A stretch of DNA of 15,523 bases from a bacterium (GTDB lineage Bacteria; Patescibacteriota; Minisyncoccia; Phycocordibacterales; Phycocordibacteraceae), in assembly GCA_021781935.1 (NCBI GenBank), contig JAJXVW010000007.1, forward strand, positions 1 to 15,523, in the 5' to 3' direction. The translations under genes were made by a program, and so were the position numbers. The notes beneath the pieces were generated by a model, which did not search any database, was not told the DNA's origin, and was given only the letters and a program-made list of their open reading frames with translations. Positions 5,877 through 12,175 of this stretch are shown in pieces. How positions within the stretch are numbered: the first letter of the stretch is position 1; each line of letters begins with the position of its first letter.

Positions 5877-6551
5877 GTGATCTATCTCTTTCACGGTTCG
5901 GATGTCGATAAAGTGCGCGCGAAGACGTTCGCGTGGGTGAAGGCGGCGCGCGAGAAGGAGCCAAACCTCTCATACGTGCGGCTATCCAAGGAAGAGATGA
6001 CCGACGCGGTGCTCTCGGATGCGGCGCTCGCGGGCGGCTTGTTCGTGCGGAAGCTGCTTGTCCTCATCGATGACCCGTTCAGCGGCGATCGCGAAGCGGC
6101 GGATGCGGGGAGGGTGGGGGCGCTCGTCGAAGCCTCACTCGACATGTTCGCGAAGAGCGATAACGTTATCGTGATGCTCGCGCCGAAGCTCGCGGAGCCG
6201 AAGGCGAAAAAGATCGCCTCGTACGCCGCAAAGGTGTATCGGGTCGACCTGTCCGCGGCTCGCGGAGCGAGCCGCGGCTTCAATAGCGCGCTCGTGAACG
6301 CGCTTGCCGCGCGCGATGCCCGCGCGCTCTGGCTTGAAATCGTGCGCGCGCTTCACGCAGGCGACGCTCCGGAAATGGTGCACGGCCTCCTGCACTGGAA
6401 GGCGCGGGATCTGATGCAGAAAGGACCGCGCGCGTGGCCTTCTGCCGACGCGCGCGGCCTCTCTCTGCGCCTCATCGAGCTCCTTGTCGTGAGCCGTCGC
6501 AAGGGTCTTGACCTCGGCCGCGAACTCGAACGCTTTGCGCTTCAGATTTAG
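5877..6551 (+). CDS. holA: DNA polymerase III delta subunit (HolA), short form
   Basis: A 224-residue protein resembling the clamp-loader delta subunit, which opens the sliding clamp during its loading onto DNA. It begins VIYLFHGSDVDKVRAK, matching the family opening (IYLLYGED-like). Further family-like blocks are LFVRKLLVLIDDPF (about 56-69), SDNVIVMLAPKLAEPKAKK in the central region, and VHGLLHWKARDLMQ toward the C-terminus, corresponding to the LLxWQLRxL region of domain III. E. coli HolA is 343 residues, so this is a compact form. The start is taken as GTG at 5877 because it lies six bases after an extended -10; the frame is open further upstream (to 5703), but that part crosses a terminator. 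Divergence leaves some uncertainty. Confidence 0.75.
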   Translation: MIYLFHGSDVDKVRAKTFAWVKAAREKEPNLSYVRLSKEEMTDAVLSDAALAGGLFVRKLLVLIDDPFSGDREAADAGRVGALVEASLDMFAKSDNVIVMLAPKLAEPKAKKIASYAAKVYRVDLSAARGASRGFNSALVNALAARDARALWLEIVRALHAGDAPEMVHGLLHWKARDLMQKGPRAWPSADARGLSLRLIELLVVSRRKGLDLGRELERFALQI

Positions 6552-6577
6552 GCAGGTAAATGGTAAAAATACGGAAC

Positions 6578-6653
6578 GCGCCTCTAGCTCAATCGGTAGA
6601 GCAGCGGCCTTTTAAGCCGTTGGTTCTGGGTTCGAGTCCCAGGGGGCGCACCA
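6578..6653 (+). tRNA. trnK: tRNA-Lys (anticodon TTT)
   Basis: A complete cloverleaf: acceptor GCGCCTC/GGGGCGC (one G-T pair), D-arm GCTC/GAGC, anticodon arm GCGGC/GCCGT with loop CTTTTAA giving anticodon TTT (6611-6613), T-arm CTGGG/CCCAG with TTCGAGT. Discriminator A and an encoded CCA (6651-6653). TGGTAAAAAT at 6561-6570 is a plausible -10 just upstream. Confidence 0.97.
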
Positions 6654-6688
6654 AACGTAAGTCGTCGGTTCTGCCGTAGCGCCTGTCC

Positions 6689-7651
6689 CTAGTACGCGAA
6701 GGCGTCGACCGTACGTCCCTGAGTGTCGAGGAGCTTCACCACCTCGTGCTGCGTGCGGAAAAGCGGCGTCGTACGGCCGAGATAGATCCGCCAGGTACTG
6801 TCGAGGAAATCGGCGTCATTCTCGTGCGCGTCGACGCAGCCGTTGTAGTTCAGGTACTTCACGAGGAAGCTCTGGCACGTCCCGGATACGGTCGTGGGCG
6901 GCGTGAGAACGGCCTGGCACCGGTTCAAGGTCTTCACGTAGTCGATGCACGTCGCATCGCGAACGTAGTAGCTATCGCCATAGTGAGCGGCGAGCTCGTT
7001 TAGCGGAGACGGGCAATCCTGCGGAAGCGACGGCGAGAACGATTGGAATTGGCTGAAGTACCCGATGCATTTGTTCTCGCGGAAAGACGCGCCAATAGGA
7101 GACTGACCGCTCTCGACTATCGCCGTTTCGCCCGGTTCGAGCACGATATCCTGTACGGCGTTCACGATGCCGGAGTGCGGCGTCTCCGTTCCCTTCGGGA
7201 TAACGGCGGCGTTGCCCGTTGCTTCGCTCTCGAGCGTCCATCCGGATATGTCGACGGGCGCGGCATTCTGGGCGACCGAGAGTTGCACGTACTCATTATT
7301 CGGCTGCGCGGATCCGGCGCCAGACACGTAGTGGCTCATGGTGACGACGCCTCGGTAGGGCGAGGGCGTACCGAAATCGACGCCGGAAAGGGAGGAAGGC
7401 GATGGGATGCTCGTATTTCCAGAACCGCCGGTGTAGCCGCCGTTCGAAGATCCTGGAAGGCGTACCTCGTTTCCGGTTCCGAGCGAAAATCCCGCGCGCG
7501 GAAACGAGAGGTAGTTGCCGCCTCCGAGTTCCTGCGGCTGCGCAAGCGAGGGGCCGGTGAACGCTATCGGATGCGTAGGGCCGCCGGTCGCGATCCAGAT
7601 AAGGAAGATGAACGCGAAGATTCCTACGAAAAACCACGCATCATGTTGCAT
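6689..7651 (-). CDS. Membrane-anchored extracellular protein, lamin-tail-like
   Basis: A 320-residue protein with one N-terminal hydrophobic segment (about 7-22, FFVGIFAFIFLIWIAT), followed by a low-complexity Gly/Ser/Pro linker (about 35-95) and an exported domain. The block MSHYVSGAGSAQPNNEYVQL followed by PVDISGWTLES resembles the start of lamin-tail domains seen in bacterial surface proteins, and the end HEVVKLLDTQGRTVDAFAY resembles the closing strand (LxDxxGxxVDxxxY). Between them an insert of about 130 residues carries six cysteines, which could form three disulfides outside the membrane. The ATG at 7651 follows TGCTAGAAT by six bases, so it is probably leaderless. The domain assignment is from memory of the motif pattern; the exact role is unknown, probably cell surface. 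Confidence 0.7.
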   Translation of the reverse strand: MQHDAWFFVGIFAFIFLIWIATGGPTHPIAFTGPSLAQPQELGGGNYLSFPRAGFSLGTGNEVRLPGSSNGGYTGGSGNTSIPSPSSLSGVDFGTPSPYRGVVTMSHYVSGAGSAQPNNEYVQLSVAQNAAPVDISGWTLESEATGNAAVIPKGTETPHSGIVNAVQDIVLEPGETAIVESGQSPIGASFRENKCIGYFSQFQSFSPSLPQDCPSPLNELAAHYGDSYYVRDATCIDYVKTLNRCQAVLTPPTTVSGTCQSFLVKYLNYNGCVDAHENDADFLDSTWRIYLGRTTPLFRTQHEVVKLLDTQGRTVDAFAY

Positions 7652-7657
7652 ACGACG

Positions 7658-7666
7658 ATTCTAGCA
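7658..7666 (-). promoter_or_regulatory. Extended -10 promoter of the lamin-tail-like gene, leaderless
   Basis: The minus strand reads TGCTAGAAT, then CGTCGT and ATG. It is identical to the ruvB element. Confidence 0.65.
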
Positions 7667-7713
7667 GGTTAGCGGGTTCGCCAAAACACGCTGTCTACCG
7701 TCCGCCCGAGTCA

Positions 7714-8946
7714 TCATCGGGCGCCTTCCGGCGCGGTCTTCGCGAGCTCTTCGCGGACGACCTGGGCGTCGCTCCATGGGAGTTTCGTCCCACGCGGTCC
7801 CATGATGAAGGGGTCGGTTCCCTTTCCGGTAATCAGAACGGCATCACCCGGCTGCGCAAGCGACAGCGCGCGCGCGATCGCTTCCCGACGATCCATGATG
7901 ATCTCCGGCGAATGCTGCATGCCCGCGGCCATCGACTCGATGATCTCCCGGGGATCTTCGTCGTACGGGTCCTCATTCGTGAGTATGACGGTCGCGCAGT
8001 GCTCGTCCGCGATCTTTCCCATGAGCGGTCGCTTCCATGTGTCGCGCCCGCCGCCGGTATTTCCGAGCACGCAGATACGGCGTACGGGATATGCGTCGTA
8101 GAGCGCTTTCAGCGAATCGGGCGTATGCGCGTAGTCGACGACCGCGGTGAATGGCTGGCCGAGGTCGATGCGCTCGGTTCTCCCCGGGATGCGTTCGAGA
8201 GCAGAGAGTGCGTTGCTCGCCTGTGCAAGCGGGACCTTGAGGAACTCGCAAGCCTTTATGACCGCGAGCGCGTTCATGATGCTGAAGCTTCCGGGAAGCT
8301 TGAGGCGGAAGGGCACGTCTCCGTAGGTGAACATCGCGGTTCCTGCACCGAGGACGACCTCTCTTGCTTCCGCATAGGAGAAGGGGAGTTTTACTTCGAC
8401 CGGCAACGCAAGGTACGGCGCGCTGTGCGGGTTATCGGCGTTCGCGATCATCGCGCGCGGCCGCTTCGGGGAAGCCGCGAGCGCTTTCCCGATGCGCAAT
8501 TTTGCCGCCGCGTATTTCTCGAACGACCCGTGGCTCTCGATATGCTCGGGGTGAAGATTCGTGAAAATGAGCGCGTCGAGGAAAAGGAAGCGATGACGAT
8601 GCTGAAGCGTCGACTCGCTCGTGATTTCGATGACCGCGTGCGTACACCCCTTCCGAACCGCTTCGGCGAGAAATTGCTGGATGAAGCCGCGTCCTGGGAG
8701 CGTCATCTTCGTGAGGTTCGGTCGGTGCTCTCCCCCGATCGCGAAGCGGATCGTTCCCGCGACCGCAACCTTCTTCCCGCTCGCCGAAAGGGTCGCATAG
8801 AGCATCTCCGTGACCGACGATTTTCCCTTCGTGCCGGTCACGCCGACGACGGTGAGCTTGCGCGCAGGAAATCCGTAGTACAGCGCTGAGCCGATAGCCC
8901 AGAGATAATGATACGGGGAGAGAATCGTCCGGCGCAGTTTCCGCAT
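7714..8946 (-). CDS. murE: MurE-like Mur ligase lacking the N-terminal substrate domain
   Basis: A 410-residue ATP-dependent amino-acid ligase of the Mur family; MurE adds the third stem residue to UDP-MurNAc-Ala-Glu in peptidoglycan synthesis. Visible motifs are the ATP loop GVTGTKGKSS (35-44), EITSES (107-112), FTNLHPEHIESHGSFEKYAAAK (128-149, carbamate-lysine region), DYAHTPDSL (271-279), GNTGGGRDTWKRPLMG (295-310) and GKGTDPF (364-370). MurE proteins are usually near 490 residues; here the central domain begins almost at once, so the N-terminal UDP-MurNAc-binding domain is missing. The third-residue specificity loop reads TNEDPYDEDP (323-332) instead of the DNPR form of diaminopimelate enzymes, and GKGTD replaces GKGHE. 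The donor amino acid is therefore uncertain. The ATG at 8946 lies one base after the ruvA stop, implying coupled translation. Another Mur-ligase-type function is possible. Confidence 0.8.
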   Translation of the reverse strand: MRKLRRTILSPYHYLWAIGSALYYGFPARKLTVVGVTGTKGKSSVTEMLYATLSASGKKVAVAGTIRFAIGGEHRPNLTKMTLPGRGFIQQFLAEAVRKGCTHAVIEITSESTLQHRHRFLFLDALIFTNLHPEHIESHGSFEKYAAAKLRIGKALAASPKRPRAMIANADNPHSAPYLALPVEVKLPFSYAEAREVVLGAGTAMFTYGDVPFRLKLPGSFSIMNALAVIKACEFLKVPLAQASNALSALERIPGRTERIDLGQPFTAVVDYAHTPDSLKALYDAYPVRRICVLGNTGGGRDTWKRPLMGKIADEHCATVILTNEDPYDEDPREIIESMAAGMQHSPEIIMDRREAIARALSLAQPGDAVLITGKGTDPFIMGPRGTKLPWSDAQVVREELAKTAPEGAR

Positions 8947-8947
8947 G

Positions 8948-9496
8948 CTATTTCGATGCACCGGTGAGCGCCGCGCGTAACCGGGCCTCCTTTCCCGAGA
9001 TTTCCCGAGGGACGGCCTGCACCGCCGTGCGCGCTTCGCGTTCCGTGTAGCCGAGCGCGACCAGGGTTTCGAACACTTCGGTGTCCGTGTCATCGTGAGA
9101 TCCGCCATCCATCTTCTCGGCGAGCTCGACGAGCATCTTTTCAGCGCTCTTCTTCCCGAGGCCGGCGACTTTCGTGAGGTAGGCGAGGTCGCGAGTCGCG
9201 ATGGCGCCCATGAGCGCCGCTCGCGGACTGCGACGCAGGATGGCGAGCGCGGTCTTGGGGCCCACTCCCGGGACATCGATGAGCTTCTCGAACAGATCGC
9301 GGTCGGCCGCGTCCGTAAAACCGTAAAGATCCATACTGTCCTGCTTCACCGCCAAATGCGTCGCGAGCGAAGCCTCCGCTCCAATGCGAAGCGCTTCAGG
9401 CGCGCTCATGTGTACCTGGACGCCGAAACCGGCGATGTCGATGACGGCATCGAGAGGAGAAATGGAAAGTACCTTGCCGCGAATCTGCCGAATCAT
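8948..9496 (-). CDS. ruvA: RuvA Holliday junction DNA-binding subunit
   Basis: A 182-residue protein, close to the usual RuvA length. It binds the four-way junction and recruits the RuvB motor. Domain I is the OB fold (1-62; IRGKVLSISPLDAVIDIAGFG). Domain II has two helix-hairpin-helix motifs, LIDVPGVGPKTALAIL (72-87) and LTKVAGLGKKSAEKML (107-122). After an acidic linker (DGGSHDDTDTE, 130-140) comes the RuvB-contacting domain III with TLVALGYTEREA (144-155). The ATG at 9496 lies seven bases after TGGTAGGAT with no Shine-Dalgarno. It is the first gene of a two-gene unit with the MurE-like ligase. All key motifs are intact. Confidence 0.95.
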   Translation of the reverse strand: MIRQIRGKVLSISPLDAVIDIAGFGVQVHMSAPEALRIGAEASLATHLAVKQDSMDLYGFTDAADRDLFEKLIDVPGVGPKTALAILRRSPRAALMGAIATRDLAYLTKVAGLGKKSAEKMLVELAEKMDGGSHDDTDTEVFETLVALGYTEREARTAVQAVPREISGKEARLRAALTGASK

Positions 9497-9503
9497 GAAT
9501 CCT

Positions 9504-9512
9504 ATCCTACCA
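9504..9512 (-). promoter_or_regulatory. Extended -10 promoter of ruvA-murE, leaderless
   Basis: The minus strand reads TGGTAGGAT, then AGGATTC and ATG. Transcription would start within a base or two of the start codon. Confidence 0.55.
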
Positions 9513-9530
9513 CCCGCGTTCTCGGAGAAG

Positions 9531-9558
9531 GAAAAACCGGCGGCTCAGAGCCGCCGGT
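9531..9558 (-). terminator. Intrinsic terminator after the CysH-like gene
   Basis: A perfect 10-base inverted repeat ACCGGCGGCT/AGCCGCCGGT (9536-9545 and 9549-9558, loop of 3 bases) is followed on the minus strand by a run of five T (9536-9532). It starts 14 bases after the stop at 9573. This is the most textbook terminator in the window. Confidence 0.85.
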
Positions 9559-9572
9559 CAAGGTATGGGTTG

Positions 9573-10193
9573 CTACGTGTGAATCCCGCATTCGATCCGT
9601 TCGCCCCCGGGCGGGCCGAACTCATGGAAGGGGATACCCTGCTGCCGACAATACTCTTCCGTGTCCTGGTTAGTCTTCCGGTAGTTCGGATACGCTCCCG
9701 TCCGTCCGTCGGTGCGGGCGATAAGGCAGCGCGTGAGCAGCTTCAAACGCCCGTCGCGCGCCCCGCTCTGATCGGCGCGCGCCCCGAAGATGACGCAGTC
9801 CGCGCCGTGTTCCTGAAGTGCGAGGCGGAGAGTGAGGTGCTTGGTGCGTTCGTACGCCTCGAGGCGCACCTCCCCGCCTGCCGCGATCATTTCGAGTTCA
9901 CCGGCGGTTGCTGGAGGATCCGGCTCATGCGTGCTAAGCGCGAGCGGATAGCGTCTCGCGAGCACCGCCAGATACCGCAGATTCTCTGGCGGGACGTCGC
10001 CGGGGTTAACGAATACTGCGGGGAAGCGGCAGCCGAAACGCTTGTGTACCATGTGCCACAGCATGCCGGAGTTCGGGCCGCCGCTCGTCGCAAGTACGGG
10101 TTTTCTGAAGGCGTACTCGCACACGTTCAGGATGATGTCAGCATCCACCCCGGTGAGCGCTGCATTCAATCGATGTACATCTTCCGGTCTCAC
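9573..10193 (-). CDS. CysH-like PP-loop (PAPS reductase family) protein
   Basis: A 206-residue member of the adenine-nucleotide alpha-hydrolase/PAPS reductase superfamily. It has the PP-loop ATSGGPNSG (35-43; the usual SGGxDS has Asn for Asp), a nucleotide-site block FGARADQSGAR (136-146), and a C-terminal ECGIH (201-205), which is the catalytic cysteine motif of CysH reductases. The Cys-Cys...CxxC set that binds 4Fe-4S in APS reductases is not present. No other sulfate-assimilation gene is in the window, so a role in sulfonucleotide reduction is not established; thiolation chemistry or a repurposed reductase are alternatives. The start is taken as GTG at 10193, with AGAGAGG five bases upstream and a promoter at 10227-10255. 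The frame stays open to 10349 but that part would overlap rpsT and its promoter. Confidence 0.75.
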   Translation of the reverse strand: MRPEDVHRLNAALTGVDADIILNVCEYAFRKPVLATSGGPNSGMLWHMVHKRFGCRFPAVFVNPGDVPPENLRYLAVLARRYPLALSTHEPDPPATAGELEMIAAGGEVRLEAYERTKHLTLRLALQEHGADCVIFGARADQSGARDGRLKLLTRCLIARTDGRTGAYPNYRKTNQDTEEYCRQQGIPFHEFGPPGGERIECGIHT

Positions 10194-10226
10194 GAGGTCC
10201 TCTCTTAGGTGTGCGATTCCTGCCAA

Positions 10227-10255
10227 ACTATAGGGCACAGGCCTTGACAGGACAA
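10227..10255 (-). promoter_or_regulatory. Promoter of the CysH-like gene
   Basis: On the minus strand TTGTCC (10255-10250), a 17-base spacer, then TATAGT (10232-10227). The leader to the GTG at 10193 is about 26 bases and carries AGAGAGG, so this gene is not leaderless. Confidence 0.6.
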
Positions 10256-10257
10256 AC

Positions 10258-10286
10258 TTGCGGCGACGCCGCCTTCGGGGTACTAT
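10258..10286 (+). promoter_or_regulatory. Promoter of rpsT, near-leaderless
   Basis: TTGCGG (10258-10263), a 17-base spacer, then TACTAT (10281-10286), which ends nine bases before the rpsT ATG. The -35 boxes of this and the divergent CysH-like gene lie within a few bases of each other. Confidence 0.55.
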
Positions 10287-10295
10287 TCCGCCCAC

Positions 10296-10562
10296 ATGGC
10301 AATAACCTCTTCCGCAAAGAAAGCGAATCGCGTGGCGAAGCGTCGTCACGTATTCAATCTCCGCCGTAAGGCCGCACTCGCTGCCGCGACGAAGTCATTC
10401 AAGAAGGCGATAGCTGCAGGAGACGTCAGCGGCGCACAGGCGCTTCTGCCGGCGGCGCAGAAGGCAATCGACAAGGCGGAGAAGCAAGGCATCCTGAAGG
10501 GCAATACCGCTGATCGTAAGAAGGCCCGCCTCGCCGCAAGCATCCGCCGCGCACAGGCGTAA
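10296..10562 (+). CDS. rpsT: Small ribosomal subunit protein bS20
   Basis: An 88-residue, very basic, largely helical protein that binds 16S rRNA in the 30S body. The opening MAITSSAKKANRVAKRRHVF, the central SFKKAIAAGDVSGAQALLPAAQKAIDKAEKQGIL and the end GNTADRKKARLAASIRRAQA are all typical of S20. The length equals the family norm. It is a single-gene unit with its own promoter and a hairpin terminator, as is common for rpsT. It has no Shine-Dalgarno ahead of the ATG, so initiation is probably leaderless. Confidence 0.95.
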   Translation: MAITSSAKKANRVAKRRHVFNLRRKAALAAATKSFKKAIAAGDVSGAQALLPAAQKAIDKAEKQGILKGNTADRKKARLAASIRRAQA

Positions 10563-10574
10563 CGCTGTTTTGAA

Positions 10575-10610
10575 GCAAGCCCCGCGCGCCAGAAGCGCGG
10601 GGCTTGCGCT
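10575..10610 (+). terminator. Terminator after rpsT
   Basis: A perfect 13-base inverted repeat GCAAGCCCCGCGC (10575-10587) and 10595-10607, with a 7-base loop, is followed by GCTTTT. It starts 12 bases after the rpsT stop. Confidence 0.8.
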
Positions 10611-10628
10611 TTTGGGCGCGCCTCCGAG

Positions 10629-10700
10629 TCCTCCCAGCAGGAATCGAACCTACATTACGAGATCCGGAATCTCGCGTCCTATCCGTTGAACGATGGGAGG
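10629..10700 (-). tRNA. trnR: tRNA-Arg (anticodon CCG)
   Basis: On the minus strand: acceptor CCTCCCA/TGGGAGG, D-arm GTTC/GGAC, anticodon arm CGAGA/TCTCG with loop TTCCGGA giving anticodon CCG (10667-10665), T-arm TAGG-TTCGATT. The discriminator is A and the following bases are CTC, so CCA is not encoded. Confidence 0.95.
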
Positions 10701-10710
10701 AATGCCATCG

Positions 10711-10716
10711 ATACTA
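10711..10716 (-). promoter_or_regulatory. Possible -10 element of tRNA-Arg(CCG)
   Basis: The minus strand reads TAGTAT ten bases before the mature 5' end. No clear -35 is seen; the tRNA could instead be cotranscribed with the SdpI-like gene, whose stop is at 10796. Confidence 0.35.
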
Positions 10717-10795
10717 CACTAGCGGTGTTCTTCACGCCCGCCCCCGGAAGCATCCATGAAATGCGATGCTACCGCATGCGCGGTCCCGGGTCGCT

Positions 10796-11428
10796 CTATC
10801 CGCGTGCGTATAACACGTAGGAATACACGGCGCTCGCGATAGCGGCCGAGAGGACCGGCGCGGCGAGGTACCACCACAACGAGCTCCCCGCGATAAACGA
10901 TCCGGCCAGGCTTACGACGCCTGCGCAGGCAAAGAGCCACGCACCGACACGGTTCGTCCGGTTCCACACCGTATCGCTCGAAAGCGTCCACGGGGTTCGA
11001 ACGCCGAAAAACCAGTTTCGGCGGATGCGCGGCAAGATGGCGCCGAGCGAAAGGAGGAGGACACCGGCCCCCGGCAGCGCGACGCGCGCGGGCGTGAGCG
11101 TCCAGCCGAAACTGTCACCGAGCTGGGTCGCGTACACGAGTGCGAGGAGCGCGATGAGGAGAATCCAGAAGAAATCGTAGGCGTAACGGAAACCCTTGAA
11201 ACCGGGAACGATGGGATCGATACCGGGCAGGAGCGCCCAAAGGCCCCAGAATGCGGCCGCCATAAGCGGCAGGATAAGAACCACCCAGAGGCGCTGTTCT
11301 CCGGCTCCCGTCGTTCGATTCGCGTACGCCGGCACGATTGCGGGCAGGTGCGGAAATGCGACTGCGCCGGTTACGAACATAGCGACGACGATAAGGCCGA
11401 TGAAAATGCCGGACGTGCGAGGGTTCAT
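10796..11428 (-). CDS. SdpI/DUF1648-like multipass membrane protein
   Basis: A 210-residue protein with about six predicted membrane segments (8-26, 48-66, 84-102, 115-132, 163-181, 187-207). The block ILPRIRRNWFFGVRTPWTLSSDTVWNRTNR (131-160) is the signature of the SdpI family (PKxKPNxxxGIRTPWTLSSxxVWxxTHR). The N-terminal FPHLPAIVPAYANRTTGAGE (25-44) is a weak match to the DUF1648 stretch (LPxxIPxHxNxxG). SdpI is the immunity protein against the SDP toxin in Bacillus, but most homologues are uncharacterised and no toxin gene is visible here, so I do not assign immunity. The start is taken as ATG 11428, six bases after TATACT and without Shine-Dalgarno. The frame stays open upstream only across a tRNA gene. 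Confidence 0.82.
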   Translation of the reverse strand: MNPRTSGIFIGLIVVAMFVTGAVAFPHLPAIVPAYANRTTGAGEQRLWVVLILPLMAAAFWGLWALLPGIDPIVPGFKGFRYAYDFFWILLIALLALVYATQLGDSFGWTLTPARVALPGAGVLLLSLGAILPRIRRNWFFGVRTPWTLSSDTVWNRTNRVGAWLFACAGVVSLAGSFIAGSSLWWYLAAPVLSAAIASAVYSYVLYARG

Positions 11429-11434
11429 GCCAAA

Positions 11435-11440
11435 AGTATA
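11435..11440 (-). promoter_or_regulatory. -10 element of the SdpI-like gene, leaderless
   Basis: The minus strand reads TATACT, then TTTGGC and ATG. No Shine-Dalgarno is present. Confidence 0.55.
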
Positions 11441-11507
11441 GCGTGCGAGCATAGAAAACGCCCGATTCCGCCTGCTGACGAAACCTCGCTCCGGCAAGCG
11501 CGGGTAT

Positions 11508-11537
11508 ACGAAAACAGCGCGCAGGCGCTGTTTTCGT
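11508..11537 (-). terminator. Hairpin 3' of tRNA-Arg(GCG)
   Basis: A perfect 13-base inverted repeat ACGAAAACAGCGC (11508-11520) and 11525-11537, loop of 4 bases, starts five bases beyond the tRNA discriminator. The A and T runs are inside the stem. It separates the tRNA from the SdpI-like gene. Confidence 0.7.
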
Positions 11538-11542
11538 TCAGG

Positions 11543-11614
11543 TGCCCCCGGCAGGAATCGAACCCACATTACATCCTCCGCAAGGATGCGTCCTATCCAT
11601 TGAACGACGAGGGC
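11543..11614 (-). tRNA. trnR: tRNA-Arg (anticodon GCG)
   Basis: On the minus strand: acceptor GCCCTCG/CGGGGGC (one T-G pair), D-arm GTTC/GGAC, anticodon arm CATCC/GGATG with loop TTGCGGA giving anticodon GCG (11581-11579), T-arm with TTCGATT. Discriminator A followed by CCT, so CCA is not encoded. The anticodon is GCG rather than the ACG usual for bacterial tRNA-Arg reading CGU/CGC. Confidence 0.95.
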
Positions 11615-11615
11615 G

Positions 11616-11652
11616 GCGAGGTTGAATCGTCCCTTTTGAGACGATTCCTCGC
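11616..11652 (-). other. Imperfect hairpin just 5' of tRNA-Arg(GCG)
   Basis: GCGAG (11616-11620) and GAATCGTC (11624-11631) pair with GACGATTC (11640-11647) and CTCGC (11648-11652), with a 3-base bulge and an 8-base loop. It lies between the stop of the gene at 11695 and the tRNA, and may terminate that gene or mark processing of a joint transcript. Confidence 0.45.
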
Positions 11653-11694
11653 TCAAGACTCTAGCGGAAAAAGACGGAAAAACCAAGCCTCCAG

Positions 11695-12168
11695 TCAGAA
11701 CCCGAGCCAGGCTTCGATAACATGCGCCAGCGTTGGCCGGTGTTCTTTCTCCTCGACATGCATGAGCAGGTGCGCGTATACGCCGTCGGCATCGACGCCT
11801 TCGAGCGGTATTTCGAGATGCGGCGTGAGCCAGTGATCCGTGTGGATCGAGAGCAGTGGAGGAAGTTCTCCTTCGATATCCTCGAGCACGGAGAAACTCG
11901 TCATGCGCGCAAACGGATGGAACTCCTCTCCGACGTAGAGACCGTCGTTATCGAGTCCGAAGCGATGGAGCGGCGGTTGCCGCGTCGCGTGGAGCGCGAT
12001 CGTCGTTGCGGCGATGACTATGAGTATGGCGAGAAGATAGTTGCTGAAAAGGAGCGCGGCAACGGTTGCCGCGACCGCCAGTATGCCGAGCGCCCAATAC
12101 CAGTCTGCAGTTTTCGGGCTGTGCTCGTACTCGAATCCCTCCCATTCAAAGAGCGGGATGCGCCTCAT
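11695..12168 (-). CDS. Conserved-looking two-helix membrane protein with soluble C-terminal domain
   Basis: A 157-residue protein. After an N-terminal WEGFEYEHSPKTADWYWALG (9-28) come two close hydrophobic segments (about 25-42 and 45-62, LGILAVAATVAALLFSN and YLLAILIVIAATTIALHA), then a cytoplasmic-type domain of about 95 residues (RFGLDNDGLYVGEEFHPFARMTSFSVLED and onwards) ending in HVIEAWLGF. From memory this pattern, EYEHxxKxxDWYWALG plus two helices plus a pleckstrin-like beta domain, recurs in Patescibacteria genomes as an unnamed family; no function is known to me. The start is taken as ATG 12168, seven bases after TGCTATCAT. An ATG at 12177 overlaps that promoter, and longer frames run into tRNA-Ser. 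Confidence 0.75.
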   Translation of the reverse strand: MRRIPLFEWEGFEYEHSPKTADWYWALGILAVAATVAALLFSNYLLAILIVIAATTIALHATRQPPLHRFGLDNDGLYVGEEFHPFARMTSFSVLEDIEGELPPLLSIHTDHWLTPHLEIPLEGVDADGVYAHLLMHVEEKEHRPTLAHVIEAWLGF

Positions 12169-12175
12169 ACGCGTC

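Noticed and set aside
7703..7723. Hairpin CGCCCGA/TCGGGCG at the end of the MurE-like gene
   Set aside because: Only seven pairs, no T-run, and it spans the stop codon; too weak to call a terminator.
7912..8889. 325-residue open frame on the plus strand
   Set aside because: It is antisense to the MurE-like gene, whose ligase motifs are clear.
8947..9276. N-terminal extension of the MurE-like protein to 520 residues
   Set aside because: The extra 110 residues overlap ruvA in another frame, are Arg/Ser-rich, and do not resemble a Mur N-terminal domain; the ATG at 8946 follows the ruvA stop by one base.
10244..10249. TTGACA as a -35 for rpsT
   Set aside because: It is 31 bases from the TACTAT -10, too far; TTGCGG at 10258 has the proper 17-base spacing.
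10194..10349. Longer start for the CysH-like gene
   Set aside because: The extension overlaps rpsT and both promoters, and encodes an Arg-rich stretch; the GTG at 10193 has a good Shine-Dalgarno and a promoter at proper distance.
10796..11428. SdpI-like gene as part of a toxin-immunity system
   Set aside because: No SdpC-like toxin or SdpAB gene is nearby and most SdpI-family proteins are not immunity proteins.
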